64,000 nt of DNA from Halothiobacillaceae bacterium (GCA_016938615.1 JAFGUH010000143.1:1-64000), one strand, 5' to 3'; shown: positions 20,125-32,924, counted from the first letter of the stretch. Made by a program: numbers and translations. Notes: generated by a model not told the origin, from the sequence alone.

Positions 20125-21576
20125 TCAGAACGTGGAAAGCCCGGTCGCCTCCATCACGCGATAGCGCCAGTAACGCCACAGGGAGCCGTCGGCGTAGTGC
20201 GAAAAGGGCAGGCTGTGCTGTTCGCCGTCTTGGTTGTTCCAGCGACGGGCGACGTAGTCGAGGATCGCCGTCAAGGCCGGATGTCCGGCCGGGGCCTGCC
20301 ACTCGACATCGGTCTCCATGTTGAAATTGTCGAGATTGCGGCGGGTGAAATTGGCCGAGCCCAGCAGTACCTTGCCGCTGCCATCCGGATGACTCAGCAC
20401 TAGGAGCTTGGCGTGGCACTGTTCGCCGTGGGTCAGGCACCAGCGCACCTGCACGCCGGCACGGTGGAGTTCGTTGCCGACCGGCCGGTTGGGCAGGCCG
20501 CTCTTCTGGCGGCCGAAGGCGTCGTGGTTGGGGTCGAGCAGCACCCGCACCGGCACGCCGCGCTCGGCCGCGCGCTTGAGTGCCTCGATCACCCCGCGGT
20601 GAGACAGGTAGAACATCGCGAGATCGAGACGGTCGTCGGGTCCGGCGGCCTCGATCAAGTCGAGCGCCGCCTCGCGTATCCGCGCCTCGGTCAGGATGCG
20701 CAGTCGGCCCTCGTCGGTGCGGTTGGTCGCGTTCCCCAAGCCCTTCCGCGGTGCGGTGAACGCATCCCCGTGCCCACTGAGCGCCGCGGCGGAACGCTCG
20801 GTGGCGAGGAGGTCGAGTGCCGCGGGACCGGCAAAGCGCAGGGCGACGTTTCCGTGGCGGCTGCTGGCGTCGTGCGGGTTGGCCGAGGTTACGAGTCCCT
20901 GCCACTGATCGCCGAGGTCAGCGACGATCGTCTTGCGATGATTGGCCTTGACGTTGAGCAATCGCATCCAGGAAGCCAGCGCGACAGGCGGTTCGGCCAG
21001 CGGGTTGGGCAGCCATCCCTGGTCGGGACTGGCCTCGAGAGCCTGGCAACACAGTCGCCAGAGACCCGACCAGATGGGGTTCGGGTCCCGCAGGCGCTCG
21101 AGGTCGGTGAACACGATGTCGACCCCCGCCGTCCGCAGGCGTTCGAAGTGCGATGGCGTCAGGCTGCCGTAGACCGTGTTCACGGGATCGGTGATCAGCA
21201 GCGTCCGCGGCGCTGGTCGACGATGGCGACGCTCGGCGATCGCCCCAGTGAGCTCGCTCGACAAGGGTCGGTAGGCGGCACCGGAGTCGCCAGCGAAATC
21301 ATTGAAAAGGAACATGTCCAGCACGAGAAGCCGCTGCGCGCCCCGGATCATTTCGCCGATCGCATCGAAGATCCGCTGGTCGCTGACCAGCGTTCCGTCG
21401 GGCGCCTGGTAAGTCGTATCGGCGAGAAAGCGCACCTCCTGGGCCGGTACCCACGGAGTGGCCACGTCCAGCCCACCGGGCATGGGCTTGTAGACGTGCC
21501 ACATGCCCATGATCAGCCACGCGAGGAGACTCAGGGTGATTATCGTCAGGAAAAGCGGTTTTCGGCGCAGGCCCAT
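20125..21576 (-). CDS. Phospholipase D-like / cardiolipin synthase-like protein
   Basis: N-terminal TM, two PLD-like half-repeats (second HAKLLVLSHPDGSGKVLLGSANFTRRNL). Confidence 0.82.
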   Translation of the reverse strand: MGLRRKPLFLTIITLSLLAWLIMGMWHVYKPMPGGLDVATPWVPAQEVRFLADTTYQAPDGTLVSDQRIFDAIGEMIRGAQRLLVLDMFLFNDFAGDSGAAYRPLSSELTGAIAERRHRRPAPRTLLITDPVNTVYGSLTPSHFERLRTAGVDIVFTDLERLRDPNPIWSGLWRLCCQALEASPDQGWLPNPLAEPPVALASWMRLLNVKANHRKTIVADLGDQWQGLVTSANPHDASSRHGNVALRFAGPAALDLLATERSAAALSGHGDAFTAPRKGLGNATNRTDEGRLRILTEARIREAALDLIEAAGPDDRLDLAMFYLSHRGVIEALKRAAERGVPVRVLLDPNHDAFGRQKSGLPNRPVGNELHRAGVQVRWCLTHGEQCHAKLLVLSHPDGSGKVLLGSANFTRRNLDNFNMETDVEWQAPAGHPALTAILDYVARRWNNQDGEQHSLPFSHYADGSLWRYWRYRVMEATGLSTF

Positions 21577-21678
21577 GGGCAGGTTCCTTGAGAGCGTTTC
21601 GAAAGCGTACACGGCCGGGCGGGTCGGTGGATAAACGGGCTAGTTTGATTGAGAATTACGCGTCTTTTCAGTCGATTG

Positions 21679-21715
21679 ATAGTATTGTTCTATGGCAAGG
21701 CGATAAAAATGCAAT
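21679..21715 (+). promoter_or_regulatory. OxyR-like site upstream of katG
   Basis: ATAGtattgttCTATggcaaggCGATaaaaatgCAAT: ATAG-N7-CTAT, then degenerate tetramers at the expected spacing. Confidence 0.4.
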
Positions 21716-21891
21716 TTGTGGCCGCTGACCTGTCGGCCTAGATTGTCCAGTGGGTTCCGGACGATAGGCCCCGTGGCAGCATTGGCCGGTATGCTCTGGT
21801 CAGGCGCCGCTGCACGGCCCCTTGGTGGGTCGGCGGCATCGTCCGACAACGCGGCGCGGCAGGTGCCGCTCGACACGAACGATATGGCTAG

Positions 21892-24120
<2,229 letters not shown>

Positions 24121-24159
24121 CCGGGGTTGATCGCCGGCACTGCCGGCACGCCTGAAGCG

Positions 24160-24191
24160 GGCCACCGATCCGAAAGGATTGGTGGCCTTTT
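24160..24191 (+). terminator. Rho-independent terminator after katG
   Basis: GGCCACCGATCC-gaaa-GGATTGGTGGCC-TTTT. Confidence 0.8.
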
Positions 24192-24381
24192 AGCTCGTGT
24201 GCTTCATAAACGACACGCGTCCTCGCTCGTCTCTCGGCCAAACAAGTCTCGGCCAAACAAGGAAGGTCCCGTACCCGGTCGTGTTCACCGGATCCCCACA
24301 CCGTTGGAACGGCCTTTGCGCGATCTTGAGCATCAGGTGCATCGATGAAATGCCCGGACTCGCCTTTCGGGGCGGCACCCG

Positions 24382-25659
24382 CTAGCGCGAGCAGCCGGGT
24401 GGTCGCTTTCCGGTGGGTTCCTCGTCGTGAAACGGATGGCAGCATCGCGGAATCAGTCGCAGGTCCGCGAGCACCGCCCGGATCAGCGAGCGGCGGGTGG
24501 CCTCGGGATGCAGGGCGCGGTAGAGCATCGTCTTGAGCGTTACGAACGCGCCTAGCACAATGCCGCCGACTGCGAGCAGGCTGCCCAGCGCGAGGGTGGA
24601 TGTGCCCGAGAGCCCCTGGCCGACCGAGCAGCCCATCGCGATGATGCCGCCGCTGCCCATGAGCGCGCCCCCCAAGGTATAGGAGGCGAACTGCGACCGG
24701 CCAGTGAACCCCTGCCAGCGGAATCGTCGACGGGTCAGTGCCCAGCCGCCGGCCCCGAGGATTACGCCCGCCATCGCGACGAGTCCGAAAGTCAGCCAGG
24801 CGACAGTCGGGTTACTAGCCAGGCGCCACGTTTCGGCCGCCGGCGCGACGAAGCTCAGCGATTGGCTGCCGGTGCCGGCCGGAGGCTCAAAGGCGAGGCG
24901 CGCCTCGCTCATCAGTGCCTGCCCGCTCGGCGAGCCGGTCCAGAACCAGCCGGCGGCGATCACCAGACCGATGCCGACACCGCCGATCAGGTCCGAGGGT
25001 CGCAGGCGCCGCGCCCCATCCATCCGCCCCAACCAGAGGATCAGGCCTGCGCTGGCCAGCAATGCCGTGACCAGTCGCCAGCCGGGCAGCGTCCCGGCAC
25101 CCGGGATGGCGTGGTTCGCAAGACCATGCAACAGGGCGCCCAGGTCCTGGTGCGCGACGTCGATCGACTCGAGGGTCAGTCCCGGCCAGGCAAGCGACTG
25201 GTCGATGAACCAGCGCAATGGTGGCCAGTAGAGCAGGGCGGCTGCGGTCAGGCCGACGACCGTGTAGGCCCACAGCGATTTCAGGTCGCCCTGGCCGATG
25301 TTGACCAGGGTCTTGGTCGTGCAGCCACCGGCCAGCACCATCCCGATCCCGAACAGCAGGCCGCCGAGCGCGTAACGCAACCAGGGAAAGACCGGGGCGC
25401 GGTAGCCCACGCGAGACTGATCCAGTTCGAGGCCCGCGAAGAACTCCAGCAACGCCACGGCGAGGATGGCCACCGCGACCGACAGTAGCCAGGCGCGCAT
25501 GCGGCCGAGATCCCCGGTCAGCACCCAATCGGAGACCGCGCCCATGTTGCAGTAGCGCGTGGCGGCGGCGATTGCACCGAAGGCGAGGCCAATGACCAGC
25601 GCGCCGGCGAGCAGCAACAGCCAGGGGTGAGCGATAAGCGAAGCGGTCATGGGGTCCAT
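24382..25659 (-). CDS. YeeE/YedE (TsuA-like) sulfur/thiosulfate transporter family protein
   Basis: Polytopic, GGCTTKTLVNIGQGDLKSL and GCSVGQGLSGTSTLALGSLLA; start probably 25659. Confidence 0.85.
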   Translation of the reverse strand: MDPMTASLIAHPWLLLLAGALVIGLAFGAIAAATRYCNMGAVSDWVLTGDLGRMRAWLLSVAVAILAVALLEFFAGLELDQSRVGYRAPVFPWLRYALGGLLFGIGMVLAGGCTTKTLVNIGQGDLKSLWAYTVVGLTAAALLYWPPLRWFIDQSLAWPGLTLESIDVAHQDLGALLHGLANHAIPGAGTLPGWRLVTALLASAGLILWLGRMDGARRLRPSDLIGGVGIGLVIAAGWFWTGSPSGQALMSEARLAFEPPAGTGSQSLSFVAPAAETWRLASNPTVAWLTFGLVAMAGVILGAGGWALTRRRFRWQGFTGRSQFASYTLGGALMGSGGIIAMGCSVGQGLSGTSTLALGSLLAVGGIVLGAFVTLKTMLYRALHPEATRRSLIRAVLADLRLIPRCCHPFHDEEPTGKRPPGCSR

Positions 25660-25660
25660 G

Positions 25661-25710
25661 GGTGGCAATGGGTGGCAATCGATGGCAACGGATGGCAATG
25701 GATGGCATTG
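25661..25710. repeat. Five tandem 10-bp repeats abutting the yeeE-like start
   Basis: ggtggcaatg ggtggcaatc gatggcaacg gatggcaatg gatggcattg. Confidence 0.9.
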
Positions 25711-25783
25711 AAGCGGCTGTTCATGGTAAGGCGTTTGACTCGGTCTAGCGCGTCTCTGTCCCCAGAATCTGGTGATCGATCCA

Positions 25784-26053
25784 TAAGGGAAACACTGCAC
25801 GAATGCCATTCCACCCTACCTGGGCGAGGATCGGGAACACGATGACGGTCAAGCCGGCAACCCCGCCGGGCGGGCCGCCAGGCGCCCATCTGCGGCATCG
25901 CGGTGTTCGTCCGTAAACCCCGCCCTTCGGGTCGGCTCGCACCGATCCGGTTCAGCACTTGGCAATGACGACGGCCATTGCGCGGCGCACCGCCCCTGGA
26001 ATCTGGATGCCTGGCGACCCGCTGAGGGGGGGGTATTCGTGCGGGGGTTCCCC
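25784..26053 (-). repeat. TIR element copy C
   Basis: TAAGGGAAACACTGCACGAATGCCAT ... GTATTCGTGCGGGGGTTCCCC; interior is reverse-orientation homolog of copy D (cf. GCCGCAGATGGGCGCCTGGCGGCCCGCCC). Confidence 0.75.
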
Positions 26054-26240
26054 GAGGAAGGGCTGGGCTTGGACGGCAAGCCGGGCATCGCCTTACCCTT
26101 ATTCGTTTCGTTTATTTCGAATAATGCATGCGGTTTATTCCGATAGAGTCACCGTCTATTTGGTCCATACTCCCCGGCGATTCATCCCGACCGTGTCGAA
26201 ACGGTTGCGGGACCCCCCGCCTTGATCTGGAGAGACGCCG

Positions 26241-27242
26241 ATGAGCCTGCTTGTCGACGGAATGTTGCACACCGACTGGTTCGAGTCGGAATCCGAGGGC
26301 GGCGAGTTCGTCCGCAAGGATTCCATGTTTCGCCACTGGATCACGCCCGATGGCTCGCCCGGACCGACGGGCGAGGGCGGGTTTCCCGCCGAGGCCGGGC
26401 GCTATCATCTCTACGTTTCCTACGCCTGTCCCTGGGCACATCGCACGCTGATCTTCCGGGCGCTCAAGGGACTCGAGGATCTGATCAGTGTCGACGTGGT
26501 TCACCCGTACATGCGGGCCGAAGGGTGGCATTTCGGTGAGTTTCCCGGCGCCACGCCCGACAGCCAGATGGGCGCGCACCATCTCCACCAGCTCTATACC
26601 CGAGCCGACCCCGAGGTGAGCGGCATCGTCACCGTGCCGGTGCTCTGGGACAAAAAGCGTCAGACGATCGTGAACAACGAGTCCTCCGAGATCATCCGCA
26701 TGTTCAATTCGGCCTTCGACGACCTCACCGGCAATCGGGACGATTACTACCCGGGCGCGTTGCGCGAAGCGATCGAGGAGATCAACGCGACCGTCTACGA
26801 GCAGGTCAACAACGGGGTGTACCGGGCGGGGTTCGCCACAACCCAGGAGGCCTACGAAACCGCCTTCGACCGGCTGTTCGAAACGCTTGACGAACTGGAG
26901 CGCCGGCTGGCACGTCAGCGCTACCTGGTCGGCGAGCGGATCACGGAGGCCGATTGGCGCCTGTTCACCACGCTCGTGCGCTTCGACGCCGTCTACCACG
27001 GGCACTTCAAGTGCAACCGTCACCGGCTGGTCGATTTTCCCAATCTCTGGGCCTTCACCCGCGAGCTCTACCAATGGCCGGGCGTGGCTGGGACCGTGCG
27101 CCTCGATCACATCAAGCACCACTATTACGTCAGCCACGATTGGATCAACCCTACCGGAATCGTGCCGCGTGGGCCGGCGATCGATTTCGGGCAGCCTCAT
27201 CACCGTGGCATTCATCGCGATGAACGCGAGGTGCTCCTTTAG
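26241..27242 (+). CDS. yqjG: Glutathionyl-hydroquinone reductase (Xi-class GST)
   Basis: YVSYACPWAHRTLIFRALKGLE, VPVLWDKKRQTIVNNESSEIIRM. Confidence 0.92.
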   Translation: MSLLVDGMLHTDWFESESEGGEFVRKDSMFRHWITPDGSPGPTGEGGFPAEAGRYHLYVSYACPWAHRTLIFRALKGLEDLISVDVVHPYMRAEGWHFGEFPGATPDSQMGAHHLHQLYTRADPEVSGIVTVPVLWDKKRQTIVNNESSEIIRMFNSAFDDLTGNRDDYYPGALREAIEEINATVYEQVNNGVYRAGFATTQEAYETAFDRLFETLDELERRLARQRYLVGERITEADWRLFTTLVRFDAVYHGHFKCNRHRLVDFPNLWAFTRELYQWPGVAGTVRLDHIKHHYYVSHDWINPTGIVPRGPAIDFGQPHHRGIHRDEREVLL

Positions 27243-27437
27243 GCATCGAGCACCTTGATGGACGAAAGCTGGGGTGCGGGTTTTCCGAGCGAGCCCATGA
27301 TCGCCGCCGAAAAGCTTCATGGCGCACCGCTTCTCAGTCCGGTCGCCACGTCGATCGAGGCGATGCTGTGGCCTCGAAGGCGCGTTGCGGGCGGCCGCAA
27401 GGCTTTGTAGCATGACGATCTTTTGGATGACGGTTTC

Positions 27438-28088
27438 ATGACAGAACGACGTCTGCTTCTCGCCGCCGCCGCGGTGCTGGTCTGCTTCGGCCTCTTGCTG
27501 GCCGGCCTTGCCGTCACGCTACCCACGGCCCATGCCGAGCGGCTGTTCAGTGAGGAGGGCGTGTTCGAACGCCTCAGCTATTGGCTCTGGATCGGGCTTG
27601 CCGTGGCCGTGCTGTTCGCCCGTCCGATCGCCCTGACCCGGCGGGTGGGCATGGCGGTGATCGCCCTGGCGCTGGCCGCGCGCGAGGAGGGTTGGCACAA
27701 GAAATTCACCGCCGACAGCCTGTTCAAGAGCGACTACTACCAGATGACCGACGTGCCGATCGCCGAGAAGGTGGTAGCCGGGGCCGTGGTGCTGGCATTG
27801 ACCGCGTTGCTCCTGTGGCTGCTGGCCATTGGTGGGCGACGGCTGTTTTGGGAGGGCGGCTGGCGCCGCCCCTGGGGCTGGGTGACATTGTTCGGCGTCT
27901 TTTTGTCGCCGGTGCTCAAGGTGTTCGACCGGGCGCCGTCGATACTCTCGCACCGGTTCGATATCGTGCTGCCGAACGCGAGCGACATGCTGCTGCAAGC
28001 CTTCGAGGAAGGTTTCGAGATGGCCCTGCCCGTGATCTTCCTGTTTGCCCTTGTGCTGTTTCTGCGCGAGCCGCAGCGGCCGCGGTGA
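27438..28088 (+). CDS. Conserved hypothetical membrane protein
   Basis: Five or more TM segments; no family recognised. Confidence 0.55.
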   Translation: MTERRLLLAAAAVLVCFGLLLAGLAVTLPTAHAERLFSEEGVFERLSYWLWIGLAVAVLFARPIALTRRVGMAVIALALAAREEGWHKKFTADSLFKSDYYQMTDVPIAEKVVAGAVVLALTALLLWLLAIGGRRLFWEGGWRRPWGWVTLFGVFLSPVLKVFDRAPSILSHRFDIVLPNASDMLLQAFEEGFEMALPVIFLFALVLFLREPQRPR

Positions 28089-28214
28089 GCCACGGTCCGG
28101 TCGCCACTTCCACGCGATCCGAATGACCCCCAGCCGATGGGCGGGTGCTAAGCTCGGCTCAGTGGCCCATGCCGTCGCCGCGGGCCAAATGGAAAATGGG
28201 TCAGGAGGTGCTCG

Positions 28215-30608
28215 ATGCGGTTTGTCCGGCGTTTTGCGGAACTGGGAATGGACGACGTCGCCACGGTTGGCGGCAAGAATGCGTCGCTGGGCGAGATGGT
28301 GGCGAGGCTTTCCGAGCGTGGTGTGCGGGTGCCCGACGGGTTTGCGACCACGGCGGAGGCCTATCGGCACTACCTGCGCCACAACGATCTCGAATCCCGT
28401 ATCCGGGAGGCGCTCGAGCCACTCGATACCGATGACGTCGCGTCCCTGGAGCGGGTTGGAGGACAGATCCGCGGCTGGATTGCAGAGGGCGAGATGCCGG
28501 CGGATCTGGTCGAGGAAATCACCAGCGGCTACCGGGAATTGGGCCGGGAGTACGGCGAGAACCCGGACGTGGCCGTGCGCAGTTCGGCCACTGCCGAGGA
28601 TCTGCCCACCGCCTCGTTTGCCGGTCAGCAGGAGAGCTATCTCAACATCGTCGGCGAGCCGGCGCTCCTCGACAGCATCCGCCAGGTGTTCGCCTCTTTG
28701 TTCACCGACCGGGCCATTTCCTATCGGGTTCATCAGGGCTTCGATCACATGGCCGTGGCGCTGTCGGTCGGGGTGCAAAAGATGGTGCGCTCGGATCTCG
28801 CCGCCTCGGGGGTGATGTTCAGCATCGATACGGAGTCCGGATTTCGCGACGCGGTGTTCATCACCGCTGCCTACGGCTTGGGCGAAAACGTCGTCCAGGG
28901 CGCGGTCAACCCGGACGAGTTCTACGTCTTCAAGCCCAAGCTCGAGGGAGATTTCTGCCCGATCGTCTCGCGCCAGCTCGGCGAGAAGGCGATCCGCATG
29001 GTCTACACCGACGAGGCGCGCCACGGGGCCTCGACCCGCAATGTCGACGTGCCCGAGACCGAGCGCAAGCGTTTCGCGATCACCGACGAGGAGGTCCTGA
29101 CGCTGGCGCGTTTCGCCGTCGAGATCGAGAGACATTACAGCGAGCAGGCCGGCGAGTTCCGCCCCATGGACATCGAGTGGGCCAAGGACGGCGAGAGTGG
29201 CGCGCTGTTCATCCTGCAGGCTCGTCCGGAAACGGTGCACTCGCAGCGCGAGGCGGCCACGCACGCCACCTATCATCTCGAGGAACGCGGCGAGGTGCTG
29301 GTCGAGGGCAAGAGCGTCGGCGACCGAATCGCCGCCGGCCGGGCGCGGGTCGTCGTCTCCTCGGCACAGATGGACCGGATCAATCCCGGTGACGTGCTGG
29401 TCACGGACATGACCGATCCCGATTGGGAGCCGATCATGAAGCGCGCCGCGGCGATCGTCACCAATCGTGGCGGTCGGACCTGTCACGCCGCGATCATCGC
29501 CCGTGAACTGGGCATTCCGGCGATCGTCGGTTGCGGGGATGCCACCGAACGGGTGCCCGACGGCGAGGAGGTCACGGTTTCCTGCGTGGACGGCAGCACC
29601 GGCAACGTCTACCGCGGCATCCTGCCATTCACGGTGGAACGGCTGGACCTCTCGGATCGCCACCCGACCCGCACCGACCTGATGATCAACCTCGGAAATC
29701 CCGAGCAGGCCTTCGCGCTTTCCTCGTTGCCGGCCGCCGGGGTGGGCCTCGCGCGGCTTGAGTTCATCATCAATAACCGCATTGGCGTCCACCCGCGCGC
29801 GCTACTCGAGTACGACACGCTCGACGCGAAGACCCGCGCGGAAATCGATCGTCACACTGCCGGCTACGATGACCGACGCGAGTACTACATCCAGACCCTC
29901 GCCGAGGGAGTGGGCACGATCGCGGCGGCCTTCTATCCGCGTCCGGTGATCGTGCGCCTGTCGGACTTCAAGTCCAACGAATACGCGATGATGATCGGCG
30001 GCGCGGGGTTCGAGCCGCACGAGGAAAATCCCATGCTCGGGTTCCGGGGCGCCTCGCGGTACTACGCCGAGTCGTTCGCCGAAGCGTTTACGCTTGAATG
30101 CGAAGCGCTTCGGCGCGTGCGCGAACGCATGGGCCTGACCAACACCCGGGTGATGTTGCCGTTCGTGCGCAGTGTCGAGGAGGTCGATCGCGTGCTTGCC
30201 CTGATGGCGGCGGCGGGCCTCGAGCGCGGCCGGGAGGGGCTCAAGGTCTACCTGATGTGCGAAATCCCGGCCAATGCGCTGTTGGCCGACGAGTTCCTCG
30301 AGCACGTCGATGGCTTCTCCATCGGGTCCAATGACCTCACGCAGCTCACCTTGGGCGTCGACCGGGATTCCTCGCTGATCGAGGGGCTAGACGAACGCAA
30401 CCCCGCGGTCCTCAAGCTGATGGGCATGGCGATCGACGCCTGCCGAGCCCAGGGCAAGTATGTCGGGATCTGCGGTCAGGCGCCGTCGGATTTCCCCGAG
30501 ATCAGCCGCTGGTTGGTCGACCGGGGCATCTCCAGCCTGTCGCTCAACCCCGACAGCCTGTTGCCCATGCAGGAAACGGTGCTCGAGGCCGAAAAAGCGC
30601 AGCGATAA
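28215..30608 (+). CDS. ppsA: Phosphoenolpyruvate synthase
   Basis: GGKNASLGEMV, VRSSATAEDLPTASFAGQQESYLN, GGRTCHAAIIARELGIPAIVGCG. Confidence 0.96.
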   Translation: MRFVRRFAELGMDDVATVGGKNASLGEMVARLSERGVRVPDGFATTAEAYRHYLRHNDLESRIREALEPLDTDDVASLERVGGQIRGWIAEGEMPADLVEEITSGYRELGREYGENPDVAVRSSATAEDLPTASFAGQQESYLNIVGEPALLDSIRQVFASLFTDRAISYRVHQGFDHMAVALSVGVQKMVRSDLAASGVMFSIDTESGFRDAVFITAAYGLGENVVQGAVNPDEFYVFKPKLEGDFCPIVSRQLGEKAIRMVYTDEARHGASTRNVDVPETERKRFAITDEEVLTLARFAVEIERHYSEQAGEFRPMDIEWAKDGESGALFILQARPETVHSQREAATHATYHLEERGEVLVEGKSVGDRIAAGRARVVVSSAQMDRINPGDVLVTDMTDPDWEPIMKRAAAIVTNRGGRTCHAAIIARELGIPAIVGCGDATERVPDGEEVTVSCVDGSTGNVYRGILPFTVERLDLSDRHPTRTDLMINLGNPEQAFALSSLPAAGVGLARLEFIINNRIGVHPRALLEYDTLDAKTRAEIDRHTAGYDDRREYYIQTLAEGVGTIAAAFYPRPVIVRLSDFKSNEYAMMIGGAGFEPHEENPMLGFRGASRYYAESFAEAFTLECEALRRVRERMGLTNTRVMLPFVRSVEEVDRVLALMAAAGLERGREGLKVYLMCEIPANALLADEFLEHVDGFSIGSNDLTQLTLGVDRDSSLIEGLDERNPAVLKLMGMAIDACRAQGKYVGICGQAPSDFPEISRWLVDRGISSLSLNPDSLLPMQETVLEAEKAQR

Positions 30609-30743
30609 AGACCCAGCGGGCAAGGCAGCGTAATCAGACCGGGCCGGTCCGATTTTGCTACGCTAGTAATCCACGCTGGTCATCGGGCCGGTGATGGCAA
30701 CAAGCCAATCAGGGCGAGTGAACCAAGGGGAGAGACCAGATTG

Positions 30744-31856
30744 ATGGGCCTGTTCGGCAACAAGCGGAGCACGAACGACGTTCCATGCGAGGACATCGAG
30801 CGCGCGGTGGCGGCCGTCTCGGACCCCAACAGCGGGCAGACACTGGCCGAGTCCGGCGCAATCGAGCGTTTCGACTGCAAGGGCAAGACCTGCCAAGTCG
30901 ACATCGTGCTGGACTACCCGCCGGGTGACTGGGAGGGCGAGCTGACCGATCGCATCCGCGAGGCGGTCGCTACGGTCGACGAGTCGGCCGAGGCCGAGAT
31001 CACCGTCGCCTTCGTGGCGCCGGAGGGATCGGCCATGCACGGCAAACCGCTGCCCGGCGTGAAAAACGTCATTGCAGTCGCCTCGGGCAAGGGCGGTGTG
31101 GGCAAGTCGAGCACCAGCGTGAACCTCGCTCTGGCGCTGCTCGCCGACGGGGCGAGGGTCGGCCTGCTCGATGCCGATATTTACGGCCCCAGCCAGCCGC
31201 GGATGCTCGGCACCAGCGACAAGCCGCAGCAGGTTGGCGAGCGCTCTATGTCGCCGGTAATGGCCCACGGCCTGCAGACCATGTCGATCGGCTATCTGGT
31301 CGACGATGAGTCGGCCATGGTCTGGCGTGGCCCCATGGTCACTTCAGCGTTGATGCAATTGCTCAACGACACCCGCTGGGACCAACTGGACTACCTGATC
31401 GTCGACATGCCGCCGGGCACCGGTGACGTACAACTTACCCTTGCGCAGAAAGTGCCGGTGGCGGGAAGCGTGATCGTCACCACGCCGCAGGAAATCGCAA
31501 CGCTGGATGCACGCAAGGCGATCAACATGTTCAACAAGGTCCAGGTGCCGATCCTGGGCGTGATCGAGAACATGGCGACCCACGTTTGCTCGAACTGTGG
31601 CCATGTCGAGGCCGTTTTCGGCGAGGGGGGTGGCGCGGCGATCGCCGCGCAGTACGACACCGAGCTTTTGGGGCAACTGCCGCTCAACCTGCGGATCCGC
31701 GAGGACCTTGACGCCGGCACGCCCACGGTGGCCAAGGACCCCGATGGGGCGCTGGCACACAGCTATCGCCAGGCCGCGCGCCGCCTTGCCGCCGGGCTCG
31801 GTCGGGCGGTGCGCTCGGAGGGCCAGTCCGGACCGGAAATCGTGATCGAGGAGTAA
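30744..31856 (+). CDS. apbC: Mrp/ApbC family Fe-S carrier P-loop ATPase
   Basis: VASGKGGVGKSSTSVNLALAL, DADIYGPSQPRMLG, ENMATHVCSNCGH. Confidence 0.94.
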   Translation: MGLFGNKRSTNDVPCEDIERAVAAVSDPNSGQTLAESGAIERFDCKGKTCQVDIVLDYPPGDWEGELTDRIREAVATVDESAEAEITVAFVAPEGSAMHGKPLPGVKNVIAVASGKGGVGKSSTSVNLALALLADGARVGLLDADIYGPSQPRMLGTSDKPQQVGERSMSPVMAHGLQTMSIGYLVDDESAMVWRGPMVTSALMQLLNDTRWDQLDYLIVDMPPGTGDVQLTLAQKVPVAGSVIVTTPQEIATLDARKAINMFNKVQVPILGVIENMATHVCSNCGHVEAVFGEGGGAAIAAQYDTELLGQLPLNLRIREDLDAGTPTVAKDPDGALAHSYRQAARRLAAGLGRAVRSEGQSGPEIVIEE

Positions 31857-31859
31857 TCG

Positions 31860-32330
31860 ATGCTGGAAATCACCGTCCCCAGTCGCGGAGTGTTGCAACT
31901 CTCCCACTTGGTGCTCGACTACAACGGCACGCTTGCGCTTGACGGCGCACTGATCGACGGAGTGGGCGATCGGCTGCACGAGTTGGCCGGGCACCTCGAT
32001 ATTCATGTGATCACCGCCGATACTTATGGCGACGTTGCCGGTCGACTGGAAGGGCTGCCGGTGACGTTGTCGACTCTTTCCGATCACCTGCAGGATGAGG
32101 CCAAGCAACGCTATGTCCGGACACTTTCGGCGCGTGAATGCGTCACCATCGGAAATGGGCGAAACGACGCCTTGATGCTGGCCGAGGCCGTGCTCGGCTT
32201 GGGCGTGGTCCAGCCGGAGGGGTTGTCGCGGCACGCGCTGGATGCCTGTGACGTGGTCTGTCCCGATATCAACAGCGCCCTGGACCTGCTGCTAAAGCCC
32301 AAGCGTTTGATCGCCACCCTGCGCAATTGA
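31860..32330 (+). CDS. HAD-like hydrolase family protein
   Basis: DYNGTLALDGALIDG motif I, VTIGNGRNDALML motif. Confidence 0.75.
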   Translation: MLEITVPSRGVLQLSHLVLDYNGTLALDGALIDGVGDRLHELAGHLDIHVITADTYGDVAGRLEGLPVTLSTLSDHLQDEAKQRYVRTLSARECVTIGNGRNDALMLAEAVLGLGVVQPEGLSRHALDACDVVCPDINSALDLLLKPKRLIATLRN

Positions 32331-32407
32331 TCCACCCATCCATCCATCGAATCGACCGAACTCCCGGTATTTTTCAATTTTTAACAACATGTTAGGGAGG
32401 AATTATC

Positions 32408-32905
32408 ATGTCCAGCGTTACATTTAAGGGCAGCCCCGTCAGCGTCGCTGGTTCCCTGCCGTCGATCGGTGCCAAGGCCCCGGCCTTCACCCTCACCGCA
32501 AGCGACCTCGCGGACAAGGGCCTCGAGGCCTTCGCGGGCCAGAAGAAGGTGCTCAATATTTTCCCGAGTCTTGACACCGGGACCTGTGCCCAGTCGGTCC
32601 GCGAGTTCAACCGCCGGGCCAGCGAGCTTACCGACACGGCCGTGCTCTGCATCTCGATGGACCTGCCGTTCGCCCAGGGGCGTTTCTGCGGTGCCGAGGG
32701 CCTGGATCAGGTCGTGACCCTCTCCGCGTTCCGCCACCCGGGGTTCCTCGATGATTACGGCGTCCGGATCGCCGATGGTCCGTTGGCCGGGCTGGCCGCG
32801 CGTACGGTGATCGTGCTCGACGCGGACAACACCGTCCGCCACGTCGAGCAGGTTGGCGAGATCGCCGACGAGCCGGATTACGAGGCCGCCCTCAAGGCAC
32901 TCTGA
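32408..32905 (+). CDS. tpx: Thiol peroxidase
   Basis: [42 protein letters not shown]. Confidence 0.94.
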   Translation: MSSVTFKGSPVSVAGSLPSIGAKAPAFTLTASDLADKGLEAFAGQKKVLNIFPSLDTGTCAQSVREFNRRASELTDTAVLCISMDLPFAQGRFCGAEGLDQVVTLSAFRHPGFLDDYGVRIADGPLAGLAARTVIVLDADNTVRHVEQVGEIADEPDYEAALKAL

Positions 32906-32924
32906 TGCGGGAATCGGCGGTTCT

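Noticed and set aside
19009-20403. 464-aa ORF antisense to amtB
   Set aside because: Shadow ORF; amtB on the other strand is clear.
27519-29792. 757-aa ORF antisense to ppsA
   Set aside because: Shadow of the sense codon bias; no recognisable domain and ppsA is unambiguous.
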